Below are positions 45,547 through 53,848 of a stretch of DNA of 64,000 bases, one piece after another. The stretch covers positions 25,706-89,705 of the forward strand of contig CBINGZ010000018.1 in the NCBI GenBank assembly GCA_966250335.1. Direction: 5' to 3'. Each line of letters opens with the position of its first letter. The stretch's first letter is position 1. The notes under the pieces are model-generated. The model was given only the letters and a program-made list of their open reading frames with translations, was not told where the DNA came from and made no database searches. This DNA is from OLB7 sp966250335 (GTDB lineage Bacteria; Bacteroidota; Ignavibacteria; OLB7). The position numbers and the translations under genes are program-made.

Positions 45547-46881
45547 ATGATACACAGGTCGATCTTCCTCCCGCTCCTTCTTCTGCTGGCGGCGGTCCTC
45601 TCCGCCCGCGCGCAGGAGCCGATCACGTTCATGCAGCTTGCCGAGCGCATCGATCCCTATTTCGCCCCGGAACTGGTGCAGGATGTGAAGGACGCCCTGC
45701 CGCAGAGTCCGTTCGACGTCTGGGGATACGATGTGGGGGATTTTTCAAACGACGGCAACCACGATCTCGCCCTCAGCATCCGGATGAAGAACGACGGCAA
45801 GCGGAAGATGCTCGTCTACTTCTTCATCGACGACGAAGGGGTGCTGACGCTGATCCGGGAGACGACCCTCACGTTCGTCGAGCTGCCGATCGAGATCGGC
45901 GTCTCCATCTCGAACGGGAATGTCTATATCGCGCAGCGACAGACTGAGGCCCTCTGGGGGATCGACGGATACCGCTACAGGGATGGGGTGGTGATGCTGG
46001 TGGATCAGTTCACCACGGCGCAGCAGGGGACGCTGACGCACGAGGAGTACCGGAACTACCAGACGCTGGAGGGGAACGAGCGCTACCTGAACAACGCGAA
46101 CGGGGAGGAGGTCTTCAAGACCGGCTTCATGACGGTCCCCTCCTACACGCGCGGCCGCGACGTCAGCACCGGCTACCAGGCGACGGCGGTGACGCAGCTC
46201 TCCAGATTTATCGTGAAGGGAGCATATTACTGGACCGGGGAGAGCGATCTCTCCGTTGCCACCCGTTCGGCGTACGACGCCGAGTATGTCTACTTCAACA
46301 TCTCCGTGCAGGATGACCAGGTGGTGCCGGTCGGGCTGCCGGAGGCCGACACGGTTGCGGATCGTGTCGAGATATGGTTCGACACCTACACCCTCGGCGA
46401 CCGGCTCCGGGTCGGGAAGCGCTCGCGCGATTTCCGGACGAAGACCGACACGAACATCTACGCGTTCGATATATCGCTCGGTGATCTTATCGACAGTCCC
46501 GCGTCGGTCAGGATCTCCACCTCGAACCTCCTCGATCCCGCGCAGAACGCGGCCGCCAAGAAGATCCGCGCCGTGGCGGCCCGCGCCGACAGCGGCTACA
46601 CGCTGAAGGTGAGAATTCCCTGGGCGATGCTCGGCTTCGCCGAGGCGCCGGTGGGGGATAACGAGGCTGTCGAGTTCGGTCTGACCGTGGTCGCCACCGA
46701 TGCCGACAACATGTTCCGTCCGGACGAGGTGACGATCATGACCAACGGCGAGCACTTCGAGCCCGCCAAGCCCGCCACCTTCGGCGCGCTGATCCTGGTC
46801 CCCGGAACCAGGTACTACGGGGACGCCGTCAATATCTTTCTGGGAGATATCAAGGAGCGGCTGCAGGAGGTCGGGTTCTGA
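45547..46881 (+). CDS. Secreted protein with C-terminal CBM9-like domain
   Basis: A 444-residue exported protein with a signal peptide (residues 1-22; FLPLLLLLAAVLSARAQ). The N-terminal half contains a VWGYDVGDFSNDGNHDLALSI segment, which looks like an FG-GAP/VCBS calcium-binding blade. The C-terminal 190 residues (YYWTGESDLSVATRSAYDAEYVYFNISVQDD, then ADRVEIWFDTYTLG, and YTLKVRIPWAMLGF) match the CBM9/DOMON-like fold that binds sugars or haem in other proteins; the ligand is unknown here. The ATG at 45547 is chosen because the signal peptide starts there; an upstream in-frame start would add 19 arginine-rich residues. YggS follows 52 nt downstream. Confidence 0.82.
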   Translation: MIHRSIFLPLLLLLAAVLSARAQEPITFMQLAERIDPYFAPELVQDVKDALPQSPFDVWGYDVGDFSNDGNHDLALSIRMKNDGKRKMLVYFFIDDEGVLTLIRETTLTFVELPIEIGVSISNGNVYIAQRQTEALWGIDGYRYRDGVVMLVDQFTTAQQGTLTHEEYRNYQTLEGNERYLNNANGEEVFKTGFMTVPSYTRGRDVSTGYQATAVTQLSRFIVKGAYYWTGESDLSVATRSAYDAEYVYFNISVQDDQVVPVGLPEADTVADRVEIWFDTYTLGDRLRVGKRSRDFRTKTDTNIYAFDISLGDLIDSPASVRISTSNLLDPAQNAAAKKIRAVAARADSGYTLKVRIPWAMLGFAEAPVGDNEAVEFGLTVVATDADNMFRPDEVTIMTNGEHFEPAKPATFGALILVPGTRYYGDAVNIFLGDIKERLQEVGF

Positions 46882-46933
46882 TCCTCCGTTCCGTTTCCGA
46901 TCTATCGTTCTCCCGTTTCTCTACAGAGCCTTC

Positions 46934-47659
46934 ATGAACCGGTCCGCCGGAGTTCCCCCCGATACGATCGCCGACAACCACGCCCGCGTTCTGAGCATGG
47001 CGGCCGCCGCGTGCGCCCGTGTCGGTCGCGATCCCGCCGGGGTCACGATCATCGGGGTGACCAAGACGAAACCGGTCGCCGCGATCGAGGAGGCCGCCCG
47101 CGCCGGCCTGACCGACGTGGGGGAGAACTACGTGCAGGAGTTCACCGAGAAGCATGCCGCGCTGGGGGATCTGGTCAGGTGGCATTTCATCGGCCATCTC
47201 CAGCGGAACAAGGTCCGGGTCGTGGCGCCGATCGTCTCGATGATTCATGCGGTCGATTCCGAGCGTCTGGGGGCCGAGATCGACAGATGGGCCTCCGCGA
47301 CCGGGCGCCGTCTCCCGGTGCTGCTGCAGGTCAACACCTCCGGAGAGGAGTCGAAGTTCGGTGTGACCCCGGAAGGGGCGCTTCCGCTGGCGCGGGCCCT
47401 TGCCGCCATGCCCGGCCTCGATCTGCGGGGATTGATGACGCTCGCGGCCTTTCTGGACGACCCCGAGGGGACGCGGCCGATGTTCAGGCTGCTCCGCGAG
47501 ACCCGCGACAGGCTGCGGCAGGAAACCTCCCTCGACCTTCCCGATCTTTCCATGGGGATGACCAACGATTTCGAGGTCGCCGTCGAGGAGGGAGCCACCT
47601 TCGTCCGTGTCGGCACGGCGATCTTCGGCGAGCGGCTCTATCCGCCGTCGAGGGGGTGA
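46934..47659 (+). CDS. yggS: YggS-family PLP homeostasis protein
   Basis: A 241-residue stand-alone alanine-racemase-fold protein that binds pyridoxal phosphate and takes part in PLP and amino-acid homeostasis. The PLP lysine is in IIGVTKTKPVAAIEEA near residue 47. Other landmarks are VGENYVQEFTEKH, WHFIGHLQRNK, IHAVDSERL, LLQVNTSGEESKFG, RGLMTLAAF, LSMGMTNDFEVAVEEGATFVRVGTAIFGER. The length is normal. The ATG lies 52 nt after the CBM9-like gene, and the M16 peptidase gene begins 103 nt after the stop. In other genomes it is a neighbour of proC or cell division genes, but not here. Confidence 0.95.
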   Translation: MNRSAGVPPDTIADNHARVLSMAAAACARVGRDPAGVTIIGVTKTKPVAAIEEAARAGLTDVGENYVQEFTEKHAALGDLVRWHFIGHLQRNKVRVVAPIVSMIHAVDSERLGAEIDRWASATGRRLPVLLQVNTSGEESKFGVTPEGALPLARALAAMPGLDLRGLMTLAAFLDDPEGTRPMFRLLRETRDRLRQETSLDLPDLSMGMTNDFEVAVEEGATFVRVGTAIFGERLYPPSRG

Positions 47660-47762
47660 CCGGATCCTCGCTCCTCTCCCGCTCGCCGTTTCCCTCTGTC
47701 CCGCCCCCGTTCTCTTCCGTATCTTCGGGCCTCTTCCAGAAACATATCCTACCGGAGAATGT

Positions 47763-49499
47763 ATGATGTACGATAGATCGATGCGACGATCTCTCTCGAC
47801 GCTCCTGATGCTCGCCACGAGCGCCGGGCTCGCGTTCGGTCAGGGGCAGGGGGGATCGTCGATTCTTTCCAGCGACGACCCGCCGACCCCTCCCACGCCG
47901 CCGACGAACACCGGCTCTCCGACGAAGCCGTCGAAGAAGTCCAAGCCGGGCGACGACATGCCCGATATCCTGAAGGACGACACGAGACCGGCCGTGGTGA
48001 ACTCCGGCTCCGGCGCCGGCTCCGGGAAGACGAAATCCTCCGGAAAGACGAAGGGAGGCGGGGGAGTGATCGACGAGGGATCGGCGAGCGGCGCCTCATC
48101 GAACGAGGGATCGCAGGCGCCCGACACCAGATGGGAGAGCGACGCATGGTCGAGTGAGCCCCCCTCCGGCATCTTCCGGGACGACGCGGCGGCGGCTCGT
48201 ACGACGGCCGGATCCCCCTACAAGACGATGAAGCTCGAGAACGGGCTGGAGGTGATCGTCATCGAGAACCATACGGTCCCTCTCGTCACCCTCGATATCA
48301 CCGTGCGGAACGGCGCCTTCACCGAACCTGACGAGTTCGCCGGGCTTTCCCATCTCTACGAACACATGTTCTTCAAGGCGAACGCCGTGCTCCCCTCGCA
48401 GGAGCAGTTCATGAAGAGGGTGCGGGAGCTGGGGATCACCTACAACGGCTACACGTCGGACGAGGTCGTCACCTACTACTTCACCCTTCCGGCGACGAAG
48501 TTCGACGAGGGGATGAAGTTCATGGCGGATGCGATCCGCACCCCCAGGTTCAACGAGGAGGAGCTGGTGAAGGAGCGTGAGGTGGTGCTGGGGGAGTTCG
48601 ACAGAAACGAGGCGGACCCCGAGTTCACCCTCCGCTACGCCCTCGACTCCGCGCTCTGGAACCCCTACGTCAGCCGGAAGCAGCCGCTGGGGCAGCGGAT
48701 GGTGATCAAGACCGCGGGGATCGACAAGATGAAGATGATCCAGGACCGTTTCTACGTCCCGAACAACTCGGCGCTCATCATCGCCGGCGACGTGGACGCG
48801 AAGCAGGTGTTCGAGGCGGCGAAGAACTACTACGGCGACTGGAAGCGGGGGGCCGATCCCTTCCCCGCCTATGCTCCTCCCGCCTTCCCTCCCCTGAAGC
48901 CGCAGCTTGTGGTGCGGGAGGCGAAGATCCCGGACGTCGTGATCCGGATGCTCTTCCGCGGCCCGAGCGTCGGCCGCGACGAGCCGGCGCCCCATGTGGC
49001 GCAGCTGATGTCGACCATGCTCCGGCAGCCGACCTCCCGCTTCTACCATAACCTGGTCGACAGCGGACTGGTCACCGCCTTCTACGGCGGCTACGACAAC
49101 GCCAGGAACACCGGCGACTTCTCCTTCTACATCACGGCGCCGAAGAACAAGGCGCTGACGGCGATGCAGGTGCTGAAGCAGGAGGTGCGCGCGATGGGGG
49201 ATGCGGGCTATTTCTCGACCGAGGAGATCGAGATCGCCAAGGGGATCATCGCCGACAGGAGCATCTTCGAGCAGGATAATTTCCACAGCTTCACGATCGG
49301 CACCACGGCCCGCTGGTGGAGCATGGCGAATCTCAACTACTATCTGAACTTCCCTGCCGGCGTGCAGAACGTGTCGTCCGACCAGATCGTCGCGTTCAGC
49401 CGGAAATATCTCGTCAACCAGCCGTACGTTCTCGGCGTCGGCGCCGAGAAGGGAACGCTGAACGAACTCAACATCCGGGAGGAGGCGCTCGCATGGTAA
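47763..49499 (+). CDS. M16 zinc peptidase, active subunit
   Basis: A 578-residue exported peptidase. A signal peptide (about residues 7-26) is followed by a Pro/Ser/Thr/Lys-rich spacer of roughly 120 residues and then the M16 domain. The inverted zinc motif H-x-x-E-H is in LSHLYEHMFFK and the third ligand is in REVVLGEFDRNEADPE, about 70 residues later. The second, C-terminal M16-C domain is present. It overlaps by 7 nt the gene for a second M16 protein that lacks the zinc motif, so the two probably form a heterodimer as in bacterial M16B pairs. The start is the first ATG after GGAG; the ATG three nt later is equally possible. The peptidase would act in the periplasm. Confidence 0.92.
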   Translation: MMYDRSMRRSLSTLLMLATSAGLAFGQGQGGSSILSSDDPPTPPTPPTNTGSPTKPSKKSKPGDDMPDILKDDTRPAVVNSGSGAGSGKTKSSGKTKGGGGVIDEGSASGASSNEGSQAPDTRWESDAWSSEPPSGIFRDDAAAARTTAGSPYKTMKLENGLEVIVIENHTVPLVTLDITVRNGAFTEPDEFAGLSHLYEHMFFKANAVLPSQEQFMKRVRELGITYNGYTSDEVVTYYFTLPATKFDEGMKFMADAIRTPRFNEEELVKEREVVLGEFDRNEADPEFTLRYALDSALWNPYVSRKQPLGQRMVIKTAGIDKMKMIQDRFYVPNNSALIIAGDVDAKQVFEAAKNYYGDWKRGADPFPAYAPPAFPPLKPQLVVREAKIPDVVIRMLFRGPSVGRDEPAPHVAQLMSTMLRQPTSRFYHNLVDSGLVTAFYGGYDNARNTGDFSFYITAPKNKALTAMQVLKQEVRAMGDAGYFSTEEIEIAKGIIADRSIFEQDNFHSFTIGTTARWWSMANLNYYLNFPAGVQNVSSDQIVAFSRKYLVNQPYVLGVGAEKGTLNELNIREEALAW

Positions 49500-50830
49500 C
49501 CGTATCGACAGCAGCATATCGCCGGTTTCTGCCGGCAGCCCTCCTTCTTCTTGCGGGGGCGTTCACGCATCCCGCGGCGGCGCAGCAGGCCGCGATGGAG
49601 AAGGTGCAGAGCTTTACCGAGAACGGTATCAGGGTGATCCTGAGCCCGGCGGACAACCAGCTTGTCTCGGTGATCGTCGGGCTGGAGGGGGGACTCCTCT
49701 CCGGCGAGACGACCAATCCGGGGCTCGGGGAGTTCACCAGCGACCTGATCACCTCCAGCGGATCGGAGAAGTACACGAAGGATGAACTCCGGACCTTCCT
49801 CTCCCGAACCTCCACCACGATCACCGGAAACGGCGATTACAAGGGGATCGGCTTTACGATGACGGCCACCCGCCCGAACTTCGACAAGGCGTGGAGCGTC
49901 CTCTCCTCCCTTATCCGCGAGCCGATCTACGACCCGACGGAGTATCGGAACATCATGCAGTACAGCCTTGCCCGCGTCAAGCGGCGGCACTCCAGCCCGG
50001 ACGACCAGGCGTACATCGCCGCCGACAGCCTTATCAAGCTCGGCCATCCGGTCCTGAGCCGGTGGACCCGGCAGGAGGATCTGCATGAGATCACCATCGA
50101 CATGATCCGCGATTTCCACAAGAGCGTGGCCGAGCGGACCCGGATGCTGGTCGTCATCGTCGGAAACGTCTCGGCCGACGAGGTGAAGAGCAAGCTCGCG
50201 GAGTTCTCGGCCTTCCCGGAAGGGAGCTTCAAGCCGGTCCGGATGAAGTCGGTGGAGCCGAGGAACGCTCCGGGCGTGGAGGTGATCGACAGGGGAGAGA
50301 GCCCCACGACCTACGTCTACGGCGCCTTCACGGGGCCGCGGAGCGGGGAGCCGGACTACTGGCCGCTGGCGGTCGGGATGAGCCATCTGCGGAACGTCCT
50401 CTTCGAGGAGATCCGCACCAAGCGGAACCTCTCGTACGCCCCCGGCGCCTTCCTCACCTCGACGATGGGGCAGGGGATCGGAATGCTCAGCGTCAGCTCG
50501 GTCTATCCCGACTCCTCGATCACGATCATGAAGAACGAGCTGGAGAAGATGCGGGAGGGAGAGTTCCCGGCCGAGGAGATGGAGAACTCCAAGCAGGTCT
50601 ACATCACCGGCTATTTCATGCGCCAGATGACCAACGGCAGCAAGGCCAACCTCCTCTACAGCGCCGAACGGAACGCCGGCGACTGGAAGCAGGCGTTCAG
50701 CTACGACGCGATCCAGGCGGTCGACAAGGATGCCGTGCAGGAGGCGTTCGAGAAGTATGCCCGCAACCTTCAGTTCGGCATCGCCGGCAGGAAGGAGGGG
50801 GTGACCAGGAACGAGTACGTGGTTCCCTGA
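49493..50830 (+). CDS. M16 peptidase-like, inactive partner subunit
   Basis: A 445-residue exported M16-family protein. It has a signal peptide (LPAALLLLAGAFTHPAAAQ), then GLEGGLLSGETTNPGLGEFTSDLITSSGS. This is the place where an active member would have HxxEH, and both histidines and the glutamate are missing here. The C-terminal substrate-binding Arg/Tyr segment (FEEIRTKRNLSYAPGAF) is kept. This is the usual situation for the non-catalytic half of M16 heterodimers. The ATG overlaps the previous stop region (7 nt), which supports coupled synthesis one-to-one with the active subunit. A strong terminator follows. Confidence 0.92.
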   Translation: MVTVSTAAYRRFLPAALLLLAGAFTHPAAAQQAAMEKVQSFTENGIRVILSPADNQLVSVIVGLEGGLLSGETTNPGLGEFTSDLITSSGSEKYTKDELRTFLSRTSTTITGNGDYKGIGFTMTATRPNFDKAWSVLSSLIREPIYDPTEYRNIMQYSLARVKRRHSSPDDQAYIAADSLIKLGHPVLSRWTRQEDLHEITIDMIRDFHKSVAERTRMLVVIVGNVSADEVKSKLAEFSAFPEGSFKPVRMKSVEPRNAPGVEVIDRGESPTTYVYGAFTGPRSGEPDYWPLAVGMSHLRNVLFEEIRTKRNLSYAPGAFLTSTMGQGIGMLSVSSVYPDSSITIMKNELEKMREGEFPAEEMENSKQVYITGYFMRQMTNGSKANLLYSAERNAGDWKQAFSYDAIQAVDKDAVQEAFEKYARNLQFGIAGRKEGVTRNEYVVP

Positions 50831-50855
50831 CGAGGGGAGGCACGGGGAGTCCATG

Positions 50856-50896
50856 CCGGCCGGGGATCGAATCCGATCCCCGGCCGGTTTCGTTTT
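50856..50896 (+). terminator. Intrinsic terminator after the M16 pair
   Basis: CCGGCCGGGGATCG and CGATCCCCGGCCGG make a perfect 14-bp stem with a four-base loop, followed by TTTCGTTTT. It lies 26 nt after the stop and isolates the M16 pair from the DGPF/ECF island. Confidence 0.93.
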
Positions 50897-51006
50897 GTCG
50901 GTTTCCTCTTCTTTATCCCGGCGCTCTTCATAATGACCCTTCGTTCCGGGTAGATTTCGGTCGCTTTCGGAAAAAAGATCCCCTCGAAAAAAAAATCGAT
51001 CCCCTC

Positions 51007-51033
51007 TGTCGAAATCGCCGAGTCTCGCTCGAC
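51007..51033 (+). promoter_or_regulatory. Candidate ECF42 promoter of DGPF gene 1
   Basis: TGTCGA at 51007-51012 and CGAC at 51030-51033 are separated by 17 nt. The same two boxes at the same distance precede the next DGPF gene. An A-tract (50989-50997) lies directly upstream, as an UP element would. From memory, the published ECF42 target promoter has TGTCGA at -35 and a CGA(C/T)-like -10. The transcript would have a leader of about 77 nt. Confidence 0.8.
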
Positions 51034-51116
51034 GTATAGGTGAGCGCGGGTATGAAGCCGATCGTGTTCGATCGGAACCCGCTTCAAACCTTACCAACAA
51101 ATCGGAGAAGAGAGTC

Positions 51117-51551
51117 ATGCGGGTTCTGGTGATCGTCAAGGGGAACAGTGAGACCGAAGCCGGCATCATGCCGGACGAGAAGTACCTCGGAGAAATGATG
51201 AACTACAACGAGGCGCTTGTGAACGCCGGCATCATGCTGGCCGCAGAGGGGCTTCACCCCAGCTCGAAGGGAGCGCGCGTCAAGTTCCCGGCGAACGACG
51301 GCGAACCGACGGTGATCGACGGCCCGTTCGTCGAGGCGAAGGAGCTGGTCGCCGGTTACTGGATCTGGAGGGTGAACTCGATGGAGGAGGCGATCGAGTG
51401 GGTGAAGCGCTGCCCGGTCCCCGACGGGGCGCCGGATGAGAATATCGAGATCCGTCCCATCCTGGAGGCCGAGGATATGGGAGCGGACGTCACCCCGGAG
51501 CTCAGGGAGCATGTGGAGCGCGCGTGGGCTCCGATCGCCGGGAAGAAGTAG
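51117..51551 (+). CDS. DGPF-domain (YCII-related) protein 1
   Basis: A 144-residue protein of the YCII/DGPF superfamily, a small ferredoxin-like alpha/beta fold. The defining motif is VIDGPFVEAKELVAGYWIW near residues 63-81, preceded by GLHPSSKGARVKF and followed by SMEEAIEWVKRCP. The biochemical role of DGPF proteins is unknown, although YciI-type relatives carry histidine/aspartate sites. The genetic role is clearer: these genes are the characteristic neighbours and targets of ECF42 sigma factors, one of which is coded at 53845. It has its own ECF42-like promoter. The start ATG follows GGAGAAGAGAG. It is 60-70% similar by eye to the protein at 51745. Confidence 0.9.
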   Translation: MRVLVIVKGNSETEAGIMPDEKYLGEMMNYNEALVNAGIMLAAEGLHPSSKGARVKFPANDGEPTVIDGPFVEAKELVAGYWIWRVNSMEEAIEWVKRCPVPDGAPDENIEIRPILEAEDMGADVTPELREHVERAWAPIAGKK

Positions 51552-51610
51552 GCGGACCCCGCCCGCCCGGCGGAAAAAACATCAGGGCGAGAAAAAAAAT
51601 CGATGCTACC

Positions 51611-51637
51611 TGTCGAATTCCTTCACTCCCGTTCGAC
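51611..51637 (+). promoter_or_regulatory. Candidate ECF42 promoter of DGPF gene 2
   Basis: TGTCGA (51611-51616), a 17-nt spacer and CGAC (51634-51637) repeat the promoter of the first DGPF gene. The flanks are also related: an A-tract and ATCGAT upstream, and GTAGTAATGAA versus GTATAGGTGAG downstream. This is either the duplicated promoter of a duplicated gene or selection for the same sigma factor. Confidence 0.8.
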
Positions 51638-51744
51638 GTAGTAATGAAGAGGCGAATGAAGCCGACGGAACGGGTCGGGCGAGGGCCCGGCCCCGAATCA
51701 GAACACAAACTCAACCCTTTTACCGACAAAACGGAGATACTGCA

Positions 51745-52173
51745 ATGAGAGTCATGGTCATCGTCAAGGCAACCGAGCAGAGCGAAGCCGGCGCACTTCC
51801 GGATGAGAAGCTTCTTACCGAGATGGGGAAGTACAACGAGGAGCTTGTGAACGCCGGCATCATGCTGGCCGGAGAGGGACTCCGTCCCAGCTCGAAGGGA
51901 GCGCGCGTGAAGTTCTCGGGAGGATCGACGTCGGTGGTCGACGGACCGTTCGCCGAGACCAAGGAGCTGATCGCCGGCTTCTGGATCTGGAAGGTCGACT
52001 CGATGGAGGAGGCGATCGCATGGGCGAGGCGCTGCCCGAACCCGATGCCGGAAGAGGAGTCGGAGCTCGAGATCCGTCAGGTGGGCGAGGCCGAGGACTT
52101 CGGCGAGGAGTTCACCCCGGAGCTGAGGGAGCAGGAGGAGCGTCTCCGCGCCCAGGCCGCCGGCAACCAGTAA
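51745..52173 (+). CDS. DGPF-domain (YCII-related) protein 2
   Basis: A 142-residue close paralogue of the preceding protein, with VVDGPFAETKELIAGFWIW, the exact DGPFAETKE signature of the family. Shared segments include the N-terminal MRVMVIVKATEQSEAG, AGIMLAGEGLRPSSKGARVKF and the helical C-terminal SMEEAIAWARRCP. The C-terminal tail is acidic and then helical (FGEEFTPELREQEERLRAQ). The function is unknown. The start ATG at 51745 is preceded by CGGAGATACTGCA; the long upstream open frame in phase with it is noncoding. The gene is followed by a strong hairpin, so it is probably monocistronic. Confidence 0.9.
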   Translation: MRVMVIVKATEQSEAGALPDEKLLTEMGKYNEELVNAGIMLAGEGLRPSSKGARVKFSGGSTSVVDGPFAETKELIAGFWIWKVDSMEEAIAWARRCPNPMPEEESELEIRQVGEAEDFGEEFTPELREQEERLRAQAAGNQ

Positions 52174-52186
52174 TCGTCGCGCGTAT

Positions 52187-52233
52187 CGTTCCGGCCGGGA
52201 GATTTCCCGAGGGAGCTCCTCCCGGCCGGAACG
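52187..52233 (+). terminator. Hairpin terminator-like structure after DGPF gene 2
   Basis: CGTTCCGGCCGGGAG and CTCCCGGCCGGAACG can form a perfect 15-bp stem around a 17-nt loop. It lacks a clear U tract, so it may be a transcript-end stabiliser. Confidence 0.7.
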
Positions 52234-52297
52234 TTCGGACTGTCCGAATCATATCACAACAAGATCCACATTCGCAACACTATCGGAGGATAGATCG

Positions 52298-52762
52298 ATG
52301 AAGTTCGCTACTGCTCATACCGCCCCGGTCTCCCGCAGGCGGTTCTGGACCGGACACGTTCTCAGCGCCTTTGCTCTCTTCTTTCTCATCTCCGGCGGCA
52401 TCACCAAGGTCCTGCAACTCCCCGTCGCCGTGGAAGGGACGATCCAGCTCGGCTATCCGGGCGACAGCCTGATCACGCTCGGGGTCCTTGAGCTGGCCTG
52501 CGTCCTCCTCTATCTGATCCCGAGGACCTCTCTTCTCGGCGCGATCATCACGACCGGCTATCTCGGGGGGGCGATCGCCACGCATGTGCGGATCGAGAAT
52601 CCTCTCTTCACCCATATCCTCTTTCCGGTCTATCTCGGTCTGCTGATCTGGGGAGGACTCTACCTGCGCGACGGTCGTCTCCGCTCGCTCGCGGCTCTCT
52701 TCCTGAGCCGTCGCGACTCGCGCGCGACGGTCGAGGAGGGAGTGCCGGTCTACGGAGCATAG
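52298..52762 (+). CDS. DoxX-like membrane protein
   Basis: A 154-residue protein with four transmembrane helices (about residues 20-38, 60-78, 84-104, 108-126). The pattern HVLSAFALFFLISGGITKVLQ, then GVLELACVLLYLIPRTSLLGAIITTGYLGGAIATHVRI, matches the DoxX-like family common next to DGPF genes. The conserved E-L-x-x-x-x-L-Y-L-I-P and Y-L-G-G-A-x-A-x-H motifs are present. The molecular role is unknown; DoxX relatives have been connected with quinone oxidation and redox stress. The start ATG has GGAGGATAGATCG upstream. No TGTCGA box was seen before it, so its link to the sigma factor is only by position. Confidence 0.88.
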   Translation: MKFATAHTAPVSRRRFWTGHVLSAFALFFLISGGITKVLQLPVAVEGTIQLGYPGDSLITLGVLELACVLLYLIPRTSLLGAIITTGYLGGAIATHVRIENPLFTHILFPVYLGLLIWGGLYLRDGRLRSLAALFLSRRDSRATVEEGVPVYGA

Positions 52763-52952
52763 GCGCACCACCGCCGATATATCGTAGAAAGAACAACGTT
52801 GCCGCGACGAAAGGATCTCCCGCGCGTGCCGGCCGGACGCGACGGGGGGATGAACCGACAGAAAGAGTAACGTCGATGCAATCATATCGGATCGGGACAA
52901 TCCGTCCCGAACGTAACAGAGACGCAGTAAACCGACAATCAGGGATACCACA

Positions 52953-53321
52953 ATGCAGTTCATGATGACGACGCTCCCCGCGGGCGATACTCCGGGACCC
53001 CCTCCGACCCCTGAAATGATGGTCGAGATGGGGAAGCTGATCGACGAGATGAGAGAATCGGGGGTGCTGGTTGCGACCGGCGGACTTCTTCCGGTTTCGA
53101 TGGGAGGAACGCGCGTTCAGTCGACCGGCGGGAAGTTCACGGTGGTCGACGGACCGTATGCCGAATCGAAGGAGCTGATCGCCGGGTTCGCGCTGGTCAA
53201 CGTGAACTCCCTGGAGGAGGCGATCGAGCTGAGCCGCCGCTTCTTCGCGATCGGCGGCGGGGGTGACGGTCATGGGGAGATCCGCCGGATCATGGGGCCG
53301 GACGACGACTTCAACCCGTGA
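52953..53321 (+). CDS. DGPF-domain (YCII-related) protein 3
   Basis: A 122-residue member of the same family, with VVDGPYAESKELIAGFALV as its signature (Tyr instead of Phe). It differs from proteins 1 and 2 in the N-terminal region, MQFMMTTLPAGDTPGPPPTP, and lacks their acidic C-terminal tail. Residues EEAIELSRRFF after the motif give the last family helix. It is preceded by 190 nt without a recognisable ECF42-type promoter and followed by a strong hairpin. The predicted start has CAGGGATACCACA upstream. The function is unknown; as for its paralogues, regulation by the sigma factor coded downstream is the best guess. Confidence 0.88.
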   Translation: MQFMMTTLPAGDTPGPPPTPEMMVEMGKLIDEMRESGVLVATGGLLPVSMGGTRVQSTGGKFTVVDGPYAESKELIAGFALVNVNSLEEAIELSRRFFAIGGGGDGHGEIRRIMGPDDDFNP

Positions 53322-53373
53322 GGCGATCCGGCGCGCGCCGACCGTGAGAGCCGGAAATCCCGGCCGAACCTTG

Positions 53374-53420
53374 CAGCCCGGCGGTCACCCCCGACGACGA
53401 TCGGGGTGACCGCCGGGCTG
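53374..53420 (+). terminator. 18-bp hairpin between DGPF genes 3 and 4
   Basis: CAGCCCGGCGGTCACCCC and GGGGTGACCGCCGGGCTG are perfect complements with an 11-nt loop. No U tract follows. It probably ends the transcript of DGPF gene 3 or insulates the sigma factor operon. Confidence 0.72.
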
Positions 53421-53497
53421 TGAAGAATAACGGTGAAGAAAATATTATGCCGGAGCCGGCGTTCCCTCCGGCTGTCGGGAAACGGAGGATTCATATT

Positions 53498-53848
53498 ATG
53501 CAATACATGCTGCTGGTGTATGGTGACGAGAAGCTCTGGGACGATATGCCCGAGGAGGAAGCGGCACGGCTCGCCGACGATCGTGACCTCTGGGCCCAGG
53601 ATCTCGTCAGAAGCGGACATCTGCGGAGCATGGCCGGGTTTCATTCCGCCTCGACGGCGACCACCGTGCGCCGGAGGGAGGGGAGGGTCGTCATCGCCGA
53701 CGGACCGTTCGCCCGGACAGATGAAGTGCTCGGAGGATATCAGATGATCGAATGCAACGACCTTGACGAAGCGATCGCCATCGCGGCGCGATTCCCCGCG
53801 CTGCGTGCCGGGTTCTCGATGGAAATCCGTCCGGTGGTCTCCCCGTGA
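53498..53848 (+). CDS. DGPF-domain (YCII-related) protein 4
   Basis: A 116-residue protein in the longer-established YCII-DGPF form: MQYMLLVYGDEKLWDDMPEEE at the start, then VIADGPFARTDEVLGGYQMIE and DLDEAIAIAARFP, ending MEIRPV. The MQYMLLVY start and DGPFARTDE are features of the DGPF proteins most often coded directly before ECF42 sigma factors. The start ATG has CGGAGGATT upstream; an in-frame ATG 78 nt earlier would add a nonhomologous extension. The stop overlaps the start (GTG) of the sigma factor by 4 nt, so both are coupled. Confidence 0.92.
   Translation: MQYMLLVYGDEKLWDDMPEEEAARLADDRDLWAQDLVRSGHLRSMAGFHSASTATTVRRREGRVVIADGPFARTDEVLGGYQMIECNDLDEAIAIAARFPALRAGFSMEIRPVVSP

Noticed and set aside
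51436..51744. Upstream extension of the DGPF gene 2 frame.
   Set aside because: It runs through the first DGPF gene in another frame and through the promoter; the family start MRVMVIV at 51745 has its own ribosome site.
52763..52952. CGTCGA near 52870 as an ECF42 box for DGPF gene 3.
   Set aside because: No CGAC-like element lies 16-18 nt downstream.
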